From CS1-C013 sp964353745 (GTDB lineage Archaea > Aenigmatarchaeota > Aenigmatarchaeia > Aenigmatarchaeales > Aenigmatarchaeaceae), in assembly GCA_964353745.1 (NCBI GenBank), contig CAYGWD010000005.1:1-48349 (forward strand): 48,349 bases of DNA. Direction: 5' to 3'. The notes under the pieces were generated by a model. The model saw nothing but the letters and a program-made list of their open reading frames with translations. It did not search any database and was not told the origin of the DNA. Below, in pieces: positions 1 to 6,538 of the stretch. Position 1 is the first letter of the stretch; each line of letters opens with the position of its first letter. The position numbers and the translations under genes are program-made.

Positions 1-73
1 GTTCTCTAAAGCAGGTTGAAAAATCACATAAAGAGTTCACAGAATTCGAGGAAAAAATTCTTAAAAAATAAAG

Positions 74-83
74 TTTATAAATA
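74..83 (+). promoter_or_regulatory. TATA box of the ferredoxin gene
   Basis: TTTATAAATA lies about 25 bases before the ATG at 103, the spacing expected for an archaeal leaderless transcript. It is the main reason for preferring the ATG at 103 over the upstream in-frame ATG at 16. Confidence 0.7.
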
Positions 84-102
84 TCCATTCCGCTCATTAT
101 TT

Positions 103-315
103 ATGCCAAAAATTATTCATGAAAGAGAAAAATGCATTGGTTGCGGTGCGTGCACAGCAGTTTGTCCTGATTTCTGGGAAATGGGAGACGATGGAAAATC
201 TGTTTTAAAAGGCGGAAAGAAGGCAGGAAAGAATTTTGAACTGTCAGTAAAGGAAACTGGCTGTAACAAGGACGCGGAAAATGCATGTCCGGTACAATGC
301 ATACATGTCAAATGA
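103..315 (+). CDS. Single-cluster [4Fe-4S] ferredoxin
   Basis: A 70-residue electron carrier of the small archaeal (Thermococcales-like) ferredoxin type. Cysteines 11, 14 and 17 (CIGCGAC) and Cys62 (ACPVQC) would bind one [4Fe-4S] cluster. Cys21 and Cys54 sit where Pyrococcus ferredoxin carries a disulfide. Position 14 is Cys rather than the Asp of P. furiosus, so a stable 4Fe cluster is expected. The upstream in-frame ATG at 16 would add 29 residues with no family match, whereas the TATA box at 74-83 points to 103. The stop overlaps the next start (ATGA, 312-315). Likely partners in the window are the IorAB oxidoreductase and other cytosolic ferredoxin users. Confidence 0.92.
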   Translation: MPKIIHEREKCIGCGACTAVCPDFWEMGDDGKSVLKGGKKAGKNFELSVKETGCNKDAENACPVQCIHVK

Positions 316-524
316 TTAAAATGGAAAAGATAACAAAGAAAACAGTTTTGGGAGAGTTAATAGTAAAGCACCCTGAGACGCAAGAAGTTTTCTTTAGGTA
401 TGGTTTGCCTTGTGCAATGTGCCACCTGGCTTCTGGGGAGACAGTTGGGCAAGCAGCAGAGTCGCATGGCGTTAAGGTAGACAAACTGCTCAAAGATTTG
501 AACAAGTCAACAAAGAAGAAGTAA
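312..524 (+). CDS. DUF1858-type disulfide domain protein
   Basis: A protein of about 70 residues made almost entirely of one DUF1858 domain (hybrid-cluster-protein-associated disulfide domain). The sequence GLPCAMCHLASGETVGQAA has the family's CxxC pair followed by the E-T-x3-AA helix. The fold is a small helical domain with a redox-active or metal-binding CxxC; its exact role is not established in the family. Translation is coupled to the ferredoxin by an ATGA overlap, so the two probably form one redox operon. An alternative start is the ATG at 321. Confidence 0.8.
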   Translation: MIKMEKITKKTVLGELIVKHPETQEVFFRYGLPCAMCHLASGETVGQAAESHGVKVDKLLKDLNKSTKKK

Positions 525-533
525 ATTTCTGTT

Positions 534-1484
534 TTACAAAGGCATAGAATTAGCGAGTTTATCTCCGATTTCTATTAATTTTTTATTATTCTCTAGGTTT
601 TTAATCCAACGCTTTGGTATGCTGTCAATTCCATTAAAAGTTCCGCTTATCGCTCCTGTTATTGCAGCTCTCGAGTCTGTATCTCCTCCCATATTTACGG
701 CAGTTAGGACAGCCTCTTCAAAATTTTCAGGAGAATGATGAAAAGAATAAATAGCAGTGGGTACTACTTCTCTTGCTAAAGAGTCGTCTCCTAAAATTCT
801 TATTACCCTTCCTGGTTTTTCTTCTCTTAGTTCATAAGCCTTTTCAATTCTTTTTTCAATATTTTCACCTTTTAAACCAACCAATCCAGAAATTTTGTTT
901 GACATTCCATAAGGAGTGTCATTTCTTTTCAAGGATAGGTTAACGTACAAGGCAACAGCCTCTGCGGCGGCTGTCACGTCTTTTCCTAGGTGAGTTATTT
1001 TACTGGATGTTGCGGCTCTGTCTCTAACTTCAGTCGCCCATCCAAAATTTAATCCTAATGGAGCAACACGCATCGCTGAGCCGCACGATTTTGATGATAC
1101 ACCGCATTTTGTTAAAGGTTTGCCATTAATATAATTTTTAACAGCTTTTTTGAAAGTGCCTCCGACCCATCTGTCTAATTCAGGGTTTTCAAAAATCTTT
1201 CTTCCATACTCGAATAAATTTTTTGCAAATAATTTAATATCAAACTCGCCATCTTTTATAGTTTCTGCCAATATTAATGCTTGTTCGGTATCGTCAGTAT
1301 ACATGCCGGCTTTCAGTTTGCCATAATTGAAATGCCCCTTTTTAGGTTTAAGATAATTTTCTATTCTTCCAAATTCTTTAAGCAAATCATTCATAGAATA
1401 GGCTTCGCAAGGCATTCCCAAGGCATCGCCAACAGCAAGTCCAACTATGCAGCCTTCAAATTTATCTCTATAATCATTAGACAT
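534..1484 (-). CDS. ADP-ribosylglycohydrolase (DraG family)
   Basis: A 316-residue ADP-ribosyl hydrolase family protein. The N-terminal GLAVGDALG and MYTDDTEQ segments and the C-terminal GGDTDSRAAITGAISG segment hold the acidic residues that bind the two Mg ions. Family members remove ADP-ribose from arginine or related acceptors, or cleave related metabolites. Length is normal. It is divergent from the glutaredoxin gene. A TATA-like ATATAAATTT about 30 bases before the ATG supports the start. No ADP-ribosyltransferase partner is visible nearby; the NAD salvage genes 20 kb away are a thematic link only. Confidence 0.9.
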   Translation of the reverse strand: MSNDYRDKFEGCIVGLAVGDALGMPCEAYSMNDLLKEFGRIENYLKPKKGHFNYGKLKAGMYTDDTEQALILAETIKDGEFDIKLFAKNLFEYGRKIFENPELDRWVGGTFKKAVKNYINGKPLTKCGVSSKSCGSAMRVAPLGLNFGWATEVRDRAATSSKITHLGKDVTAAAEAVALYVNLSLKRNDTPYGMSNKISGLVGLKGENIEKRIEKAYELREEKPGRVIRILGDDSLAREVVPTAIYSFHHSPENFEEAVLTAVNMGGDTDSRAAITGAISGTFNGIDSIPKRWIKNLENNKKLIEIGDKLANSMPL

Positions 1485-1540
1485 AACTTATTATATAAAA
1501 ATTAAATTTATATTCTTAACTCTATTTTAAGAATCAATAA

Positions 1541-1550
1541 TTATTTATAT
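1541..1550 (+). promoter_or_regulatory. TATA box of the glutaredoxin gene
   Basis: TTATTTATAT is centred about 26 bases before the ATG at 1571. This favours that ATG as a leaderless start over the ATG at 1562. Confidence 0.55.
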
Positions 1551-1570
1551 TTGTCAAATAAATGATAATT

Positions 1571-1807
1571 ATGAATGTTAAAGTTTATTCAACCTCATTT
1601 TGTTCGTATTGCAAGATGGCAAAAGAATTTCTAAAGGATAAGAAAATACCTTTTGAAGAGATAAATGTTCAGGAAAACCCGGAAGCAGCCAAGCAGATGA
1701 TTGAAAAGTCAGGACAGGCAGGTGTCCCTGTAATAGAGATAGATGGACAGATGGTAATAGGTTTTAACACAGAACAAATCAAAAAACTTCTAAAACTGGA
1801 ACAATGA
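1571..1807 (+). CDS. Glutaredoxin-like protein (CSYC)
   Basis: A 78-residue thiol-disulfide oxidoreductase of the glutaredoxin/NrdH fold. Visible are the active site CSYC near residue 12, the cis-proline segment GVPVIEIDG and the following GFNTEQI helix. It is a complete single-domain cytosolic protein of normal length. The ATG at 1562 would add three residues; the TATA box spacing fits 1571 better. Probable roles are reduction of ribonucleotide reductase or general protein disulfides. It is one of five thiol-redox proteins in this window (with 1958, 20261, 20564 and the DUF1858 protein). Confidence 0.9.
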   Translation: MNVKVYSTSFCSYCKMAKEFLKDKKIPFEEINVQENPEAAKQMIEKSGQAGVPVIEIDGQMVIGFNTEQIKKLLKLEQ

Positions 1808-1889
1808 AAGGTATATGCTGTCTTATGATATTCTTGAATAAAAGTAAAAACATAAGAAAAGGCAATAGGAAAAAGCTATTTCCCAAATA

Positions 1890-1904
1890 AACCGATTATA
1901 AGGT
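1890..1904. repeat. Dispersed 15-bp repeat, copy 1
   Basis: AACCGATTATAAGGT occurs here and identically at 43377-43391. It contains a TATA-like core, so it may be a promoter fragment; no gene starts at the right distance here. Confidence 0.5.
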
Positions 1905-1957
1905 TGAAAACTTAGCTAACAAATAACTTTAAATAATTATAAAATTATTTTGTTTTA

Positions 1958-2995
1958 ATGGACGAAGAAGAAATAGAGCCAAAATTAAACAGTAATGTGA
2001 TGGCAAAGAAAAAAGATGTAAGAGCATTTAAGATGAATATATGGATGATTTCTTCGATTGCTCTCATAATAATATTAGCAGCGGTTGTAGTCTTTGGATC
2101 AAAATTATTCGGAACTACAACTAGCACTTCTAATGTTCTCAAGCCAGAAGAAGCTTCTCTTAAGGCTGTGAAGTTTATTAATGATAATCTAGTGCAACCA
2201 AATACAACCGCAAGTTACGTTTCTTCAAAAGAATTTGAAGGTGTGTATAATATTACAGTTTCTTACCAAGGAAGAGATGTTTCTGTTTATTTATCTAAAG
2301 ATGGTTCTTACATGTTCTTGTCAGCACCGCTTGACATAACAAAAGATATACCAAAAGCACCTGAAGAAGAGACACAGCAACCAACAGAGACACCAAAAAC
2401 AGACAAACCTACAGTTCAGTTATTTGTGATGGCGTTCTGCCCATATGGAATACAAGCAGAGGACGCAATGAAACCAGTTGTTGATTTGTTAGGTAGCAAG
2501 GCAGACATTCAAGTTCATTTTATAGCAAATGTTGGGGGAACAACCCCAGATAGCGTTCAATCATTGCATGGAGCTCCAGAAGCGCAAGAAGACTTGAGAC
2601 AAGTGTGCATAATGAAATATTATGATCAGAAAGCTTACTGGAAGTACTTGATGACAATAAATGCTAACTGCTCAAGCAGCTATAGAGATACTGCTGTTTA
2701 TGATACATGTTGGAAGAATGCAGCAAAAGATGCTGGCATAGACGCTTCAAAGATAGATACGTGCTCAAAAGGTTCCGAGGGAGTAAACTTGCTCAAGGCA
2801 GATGACACTCTTTCATCCTCAAAGGGAGTGTCAGGTTCGCCAACTTTGATAATGAATGATGTGGTATATAGTGGCGCTAGAACTCCAGATGCTTACAAAG
2901 AAGGCATTTGTAATGCGTTTACAACAAAGCCGACAGAATGCTCTCAGAATCTTAGTGCTACAGGAGGCACAGCCACTGGCGGTTGTGCTACTTAG
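1958..2995 (+). CDS. Membrane-anchored thioredoxin-fold (DsbA/GILT-like) protein
   Basis: A 345-residue protein with a short charged N-terminus, one membrane anchor (about residues 28-50) and an extracytoplasmic part. After an acidic, Pro/Thr-rich linker a thioredoxin-fold domain begins at VQLFVMAFCPYGIQAED and later has a cis-proline site, VSGSPTLIMN. The active site reads CPYG, so only the first cysteine of the usual CxxC is kept. Six further cysteines, including QVC, NANC and YDTC, could form structural disulfides. The last residues are Gly/Thr-rich and end in GGCAT. A TATA-like stretch lies just upstream. Likely role: extracellular thiol oxidation, isomerisation or a structural redox domain; the missing second Cys argues against a simple DsbA. 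Confidence 0.75.
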   Translation: MDEEEIEPKLNSNVMAKKKDVRAFKMNIWMISSIALIIILAAVVVFGSKLFGTTTSTSNVLKPEEASLKAVKFINDNLVQPNTTASYVSSKEFEGVYNITVSYQGRDVSVYLSKDGSYMFLSAPLDITKDIPKAPEEETQQPTETPKTDKPTVQLFVMAFCPYGIQAEDAMKPVVDLLGSKADIQVHFIANVGGTTPDSVQSLHGAPEAQEDLRQVCIMKYYDQKAYWKYLMTINANCSSSYRDTAVYDTCWKNAAKDAGIDASKIDTCSKGSEGVNLLKADDTLSSSKGVSGSPTLIMNDVVYSGARTPDAYKEGICNAFTTKPTECSQNLSATGGTATGGCAT

Positions 2996-3041
2996 TCCTT
3001 GTTTTTAAATTCTTTGTTTAATATTATTATTAGAGATAAGC

Positions 3042-4262
3042 ATGGACATAGACAAAATAAGAGAAGATTTTCCAATACTTCAGAAAAAGGTCAACGGTAA
3101 ACCTTTCATTTATCTAGACAGTGCATGCACGACACTAAAACCCCAAAAGGTTATAGATGCCATTCTAGGTTATTACACTGAATACACCGGTTGCGCTGGC
3201 CGTTCTGTTCATAAGTTTGCCACAAGGACAACAGAGGAATTTGAAAAAGCAAGAGAGAAAGTTGCAAAATTCATAAATGCAAAAAAGGCTGAGGAAATAA
3301 TTTGGACAAAGAACACAACCGAAGCAATAAATATAATTGCTCATGGCTTTAAATTTGACAAAGGGGATAAAGTAATAACAACTAACTTGGAACACACCTC
3401 TGGATTGCTACCTTGGCTGGTAAAACAGAAAGCAGGAAAAATTGATCTTGATTTCGTTCTTTGTAATGAAGAAGGGGAATTTAATGTTGAGCAATTTAAA
3501 GAAAAGATAGATAATAGGACTAAATTGGTTTCTATTATTTTCGCTTCTAATGTCACTGCTACTAGAACCCCATTAAAGGAGATAATAGAGATTGCCCACG
3601 ATAAAGGTGCACTGGTTCTTGCTGACGCTGCTCAAGCTGCTCCTCATTTTACAATAGACGTTAAAAAGCTTGACGTTGATTTTATGGGAGCTTCGGGGCA
3701 TAAGATGTGTGGACCAACAGGTATTGGTTTTCTCTATGGAAAGTTGGATTTGCTAAAAGAAGTCTCGCCGCTTGCTGTTGGCGGAGAAACCATAAAAGAT
3801 ATAGACGCATGCCCTGGATGTTTTGAATTTGAAAATGTACCTCTAAGATTTGAACCTGGAATACAACATTATGACGGAGCAATAGGATTCGGAGCCGCTA
3901 TTGATTACTTGTCATCCATAGGAATGAAGAACATCGAAACTTATGAGAAAGAATTGGCTCAGCCTTTAATAGAGGGGTTGCTTTCCATTCCAGGAATAGA
4001 TTTGATAGGCCCTAAGGATTATAAGAAAAAAGGAGCATTGACAGCTTTCAATATCAAGGGCATGGAACCACATGATGTTGCTATAATGTTAGACGAGCAA
4101 AACATATTTGTCAGGTCTGGTATGCATTGCGCATATCCCATACACAAGTTCTTGCACGATTTCAAAGGTTCTGTTAGAGCATCCTTATATTTCTACAACA
4201 CAAAAGAAGAGGTTAAGATATTTATAGAAAAACTAAATAATATTGCAAAGACGTTTGGTTGA
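3042..4262 (+). CDS. sufS: Cysteine desulfurase, SufS class
   Basis: A 406-residue PLP enzyme that takes sulfur from cysteine as a persulfide for Fe-S cluster and thiocofactor assembly. The PLP lysine is Lys221 in ASGHKMCGPTG, and the persulfide-carrying cysteine is Cys363 in RSGMHCAYP, the class II (SufS/CsdA) arrangement. ADAAQAAPH supplies the PLP-binding Asp. Length is full. No SufBCD genes lie alongside. The gene is followed after four bases by a membrane protein gene, perhaps as a read-through operon. Confidence 0.95.
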   Translation: MDIDKIREDFPILQKKVNGKPFIYLDSACTTLKPQKVIDAILGYYTEYTGCAGRSVHKFATRTTEEFEKAREKVAKFINAKKAEEIIWTKNTTEAINIIAHGFKFDKGDKVITTNLEHTSGLLPWLVKQKAGKIDLDFVLCNEEGEFNVEQFKEKIDNRTKLVSIIFASNVTATRTPLKEIIEIAHDKGALVLADAAQAAPHFTIDVKKLDVDFMGASGHKMCGPTGIGFLYGKLDLLKEVSPLAVGGETIKDIDACPGCFEFENVPLRFEPGIQHYDGAIGFGAAIDYLSSIGMKNIETYEKELAQPLIEGLLSIPGIDLIGPKDYKKKGALTAFNIKGMEPHDVAIMLDEQNIFVRSGMHCAYPIHKFLHDFKGSVRASLYFYNTKEEVKIFIEKLNNIAKTFG

Positions 4263-4266
4263 TTAA

Positions 4267-4587
4267 ATGAATGTTAAGCAATTCCTGAAGCCAGATTGGA
4301 AGAGATTGTTAGTTTTCATTTTCCTACCGATAGTCGTAGGCTTTGTAACCGAAATTTTTCTGTTCAATTTCCAGTTGAGCCAGCTCGGTATAAACATCAT
4401 CTCGATTGTGTTTCATCCGTTTTTGAATGCAATGGTCTTGTTTTTACCCAGTGTGTTTTTTACCGTTGAGCAGGTCAATGCCAAAACCATAATAGTATCA
4501 ATAGCATCCATTCTTGACTCTCTCTACCTGTATATACTCTCCTGTTTTATAGTGTGGATTTATAATAATATCAGGAAGAAAAAGTGA
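4267..4587 (+). CDS. Small membrane protein, unknown
   Basis: A 106-residue protein with about three hydrophobic segments (residues 14-34, 40-65 and 74-98) and a basic C-terminus (NIRKKK). No catalytic motif is seen and I do not recognise the family. It starts four bases after sufS and is followed four bases later by another membrane protein, so the three may be co-transcribed. The two membrane proteins could act together, but nothing in the sequence ties them to sulfur transfer. Confidence 0.65.
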   Translation: MNVKQFLKPDWKRLLVFIFLPIVVGFVTEIFLFNFQLSQLGINIISIVFHPFLNAMVLFLPSVFFTVEQVNAKTIIVSIASILDSLYLYILSCFIVWIYNNIRKKK

Positions 4588-4591
4588 TCAC

Positions 4592-5050
4592 ATGGTCATA
4601 TGCATTATTGCATTGGTAGTCTTCAGTTTTTTAAGCATCGTAAGCTCTAGATACCGACCTCTTGCGCGTGACGCGTTCAAGTGTGTTTATCGCATGGCGA
4701 CCTTCAGGCCTTGCGACGTTCAACTCGAGACCAAGATCAAAACAAAAATAACATCTAAACTAATGATAGTGCCATCTCTGGCAAGATTTTTTTACAAGTA
4801 TTTCAAGCCTATATCATGGGCATTCACGCTGAGCTTTTTCGCCAGCCTTGCCTACTCTGCCTATGGTATTTATAACCTCATAGTCTTTGGAAGCTGCGAT
4901 CCGAACTCCGCTTCCTGCGAGTTGAGGTCACTTCTTTATTTCATTTCCTGTTACGAAGCAGAAACCGTGGCCGTTATAGCAGTCATATCAATCATACTTT
5001 TCATCTATTTTTATTTTAAAAAGAAGAATATTAGGATAGTTGTTAGGTAG
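4592..5050 (+). CDS. Membrane protein with extracytoplasmic Cys pair, unknown
   Basis: A 152-residue protein with an N-terminal hydrophobic segment (1-20), a basic cytosolic stretch and two further membrane spans (about 74-98 and 124-144). The loop between the last two spans has FGSCDPNSASC, two cysteines that could form a disulfide outside the cell. A GTGATC Shine-Dalgarno-like site precedes the ATG. It ends the rightward sufS run and may be the last chromosomal gene before the mobile element. Confidence 0.65.
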   Translation: MVICIIALVVFSFLSIVSSRYRPLARDAFKCVYRMATFRPCDVQLETKIKTKITSKLMIVPSLARFFYKYFKPISWAFTLSFFASLAYSAYGIYNLIVFGSCDPNSASCELRSLLYFISCYEAETVAVIAVISIILFIYFYFKKKNIRIVVR

Positions 5051-5083
5051 TAATTAGAAAATTGGATTTTTAAAGATTATGGT

Positions 5084-5100
5084 GTTTTATAAGTGGTTTT
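5084..5100. repeat. TTATA-GTGGTTTT repeat, copy 1
   Basis: TTTTATAAGTGGTTTT followed by ATAAGAAAAG resembles the repeats at 6392 and 6486 and lies at the likely left edge of the mobile element, between converging genes. Confidence 0.4.
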
Positions 5101-5156
5101 ATAAGAAAAGAAGGTGTTTTAGGGTGTCCTTTGGGTTTTAGAGTGATTTGAGTAGC

Positions 5157-5402
5157 TTATTGTTTTTGTTTTTTTGAATAATAACCAATCTGTAGAGCAA
5201 ATATAATTAACAATGAAATTGCTATAACTATAAGAATATAGCTAAGTCCTCCTGCAACTCCGTTCCAATAGAAATTCCCTGTTCCTTTATTGAATAAACA
5301 GTCTTCAAAATTTTGTCTATCTGCTACATTAATCCATACACTTGCTAATATTAATGCTAAAGATAGACCTAAGCCAATAGCGGATATATAGATATATTTC
5401 AT
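5157..5402 (-). CDS. Small two-span membrane protein
   Basis: An 81-residue protein with two membrane segments (about residues 4-25 and 51-71) around a short loop with DRQNFEDCLFNKGTGNFYWNG, and a basic lysine-rich tail. No family recognised. It converges on the previous chromosomal gene and sits at the presumed left margin of the mobile element. Its AT-rich, low-complexity style matches the element's other small membrane proteins. Confidence 0.6.
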   Translation of the reverse strand: MKYIYISAIGLGLSLALILASVWINVADRQNFEDCLFNKGTGNFYWNGVAGGLSYILIVIAISLLIIFALQIGYYSKKQKQ

Positions 5403-5483
5403 GTTGATTATAGTTACTTTACACAGATAAAGTTTACTATACCATTTGATAAGATAATTTACTCGTCTGCATCTCTCTAAATT

Positions 5484-5756
5484 ATGAGTAAGGACGCAAA
5501 ACTTGATTTAATAAAGCTGATTGCCCAACCTTATGCCATTGATATCCTAAAAGGGCTGGATACACCTAAAAGGTATAATGAGCTCAAGAAGATATGCAAA
5601 AACGACAGGACTTTAACCAAAAGATTGAAAACACTTCAGGGTAAAGACCTTATAGAACCAGTTGCTGTCAAGAAAGGAAGCAAGTATCTTAACTTCTATA
5701 AGATTACAGATAGAGGAAAGAATTTGCTCAGTAAAGTAGAATCCCTGAAATTATAG
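5484..5756 (+). CDS. Winged-helix transcriptional regulator
   Basis: A 90-residue single-domain winged-helix protein of the HxlR/ArsR-like class. Residues 10-55 (YAIDILKGLDTPKRYNELKK, then NDRTLTKRLKTLQGKDLIEP) form the helix-turn-helix, followed by a beta-wing (KKGSKYLNFYKITDRG). It would bind DNA as a dimer. Its 3' end overlaps the converging AbrB-like gene by six bases. It is probably one of the element's own regulators; the operator is unknown. Confidence 0.8.
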   Translation: MSKDAKLDLIKLIAQPYAIDILKGLDTPKRYNELKKICKNDRTLTKRLKTLQGKDLIEPVAVKKGSKYLNFYKITDRGKNLLSKVESLKL

Positions 5757-5999
5757 AGGGTCTGCAACATCATCTATGTTTGGTGGATTCTTCTTAACTT
5801 CTTCAAGAATCTTATACCAATCAATCTTGTGTTTATTACCTAATATTTCAATTACGATGGAGTTGCCCATGTTTTTAAGTTTCACTTTGGTACCGACTTC
5901 CAACCATTTGTTTTGTTTTACCCATTCCCTAGGTAGTATTATAACATTAGAATATCCGCCAATTGATATGATTTCCTTTTCAACTTCTTCCATTACCAT
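5751..5999 (-). CDS. SpoVT/AbrB-type DNA-binding protein
   Basis: An 82-residue protein with an N-terminal swapped-hairpin AbrB domain (ISIGGYSNVIILPREWVKQN, then LEVGTKVKLKNMGNSIVIEI) and a short C-terminal helix (HKIDWYKILEEVKKNPP) ending in acidic DDVADPL. Such proteins are antitoxins or transition-state regulators that dimerise on AT-rich operators. The region just upstream (6008-6032) is a nearly perfect TTAATTTAATTAAATTT-type palindrome that could be its own operator. No toxin partner is evident. It overlaps the converging winged-helix gene by six bases. Confidence 0.8.
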   Translation of the reverse strand: MVMEEVEKEIISIGGYSNVIILPREWVKQNKWLEVGTKVKLKNMGNSIVIEILGNKHKIDWYKILEEVKKNPPNIDDVADPL

Positions 6000-6007
6000 T
6001 ATAATCC

Positions 6008-6032
6008 CTTAATTTAATTAAATTTAATTAAA
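6008..6032. promoter_or_regulatory. AT palindrome and promoter of the AbrB gene
   Basis: A run of TTAATTTAA and TTAAATTTAATTAA units forms an inverted repeat directly in front of the leftward AbrB-like gene and covers its probable TATA box. AbrB proteins commonly autoregulate at such AT-rich palindromes; this use here is inference. Confidence 0.4.
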
Positions 6033-6065
6033 AAATTGATATTGATATTGCAGAAATTTGATATT

Positions 6066-6135
6066 CTTGATTGATTCCTAGAAGATAGGAAATCAAGCGA
6101 GGTGTTGCTATCATCTTTCCTGTAGTAGTGACGCT
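6066..6135. other. Two consecutive stem-loops in the intergenic region
   Basis: Hairpin 1 (6066-6097): CTTGAT pairs with ATCAAG and TTCCTA with TAGGAA, with a 3-base bulge and GAAGA loop. Hairpin 2 (6096-6135): AGCG pairs with CGCT and GTTGCTA with TAGTAGT (three wobble pairs if transcribed rightward). This is a GC-richer island in very AT-rich DNA between two leftward AbrB-like genes. It could be a terminator or small RNA, an operator, or a replication or recombination site. Confidence 0.35.
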
Positions 6136-6156
6136 AAGAATTGGAAGGTACCAATA

Positions 6157-6318
6157 TCAGTATAAATACTTGCTATCTGGTATCCATGCTTTGTGAAGTG
6201 TAATATCATCTTTGTTTATATCCATGTCAACTTCAGTTCCAGGTATAAAGTCAAATGTCAAGGCTAATTTCTTTGGGATTATTACTCCAATTGATTTCCC
6301 CAAATTCACAATCTTCAT
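6157..6318 (-). CDS. Mini AbrB-like protein
   Basis: A 53-residue protein, MKIVNLGKSIGVIIPKKLAL onward, containing just the SpoVT/AbrB hairpin (residues 1-45: GKSIGVIIPKK, then FIPGTEVDMDINKDDITLHKA). The longer frame to 6378 would add a 20-residue hydrophobic leader that does not fit the family, and a TATA-like CTTATAAATTT lies about 30 bases before the internal ATG, so I start it there. It is probably an antitoxin-like or regulatory DNA binder of the element. No adjacent toxin gene is seen. Confidence 0.7.
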   Translation of the reverse strand: MKIVNLGKSIGVIIPKKLALTFDFIPGTEVDMDINKDDITLHKAWIPDSKYLY

Positions 6319-6391
6319 AGTTAAAAATAATAGTAAAAAATTTATAAGCATTGTCACTATTTTTATCCTTATAGCCATTTGTTATAATGTT

Positions 6392-6430
6392 TTATAGTGG
6401 TTTTGAAAAACTGATATAAGAAAATAATTA
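6392..6430. repeat. TTATAGTGGTTTT repeat, copy 2
   Basis: A unit of about 39 bases starting TTATAGTGGTTTTGAAAAAC and ending in ATAAGAAAATAATTA. It is repeated with few changes at 6486-6526, 94 bases away, and more loosely at 5084. Confidence 0.65.
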
Positions 6431-6485
6431 TAAATTAAATTATAATTAAAAAAGTTATTGTAGTTTTTTAAATGTACTATATATA

Positions 6486-6526
6486 TTATAGTGGTTTTAA
6501 AAAACTGAAATAAGAAAAAATAATTA
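6486..6526. repeat. TTATAGTGGTTTT repeat, copy 3
   Basis: TTATAGTGGTTTTAAAAAAC then GAAATAAGAAAAAATAATTA: a second near-copy of 6392-6430, ending just past the 3' end of the helicase gene. Spacing and AT-richness would suit iterons of a replication origin or a duplicated terminator/operator. Confidence 0.65.
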
Positions 6527-6538
6527 AATTGAATTTTA

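Noticed and set aside
1804..1890. 28-codon ORF overlapping the glutaredoxin stop (ATGA)
   Set aside because: The overlap is suggestive, but the product is a short Lys/Asn-rich peptide with no motif. Not enough to support a gene.
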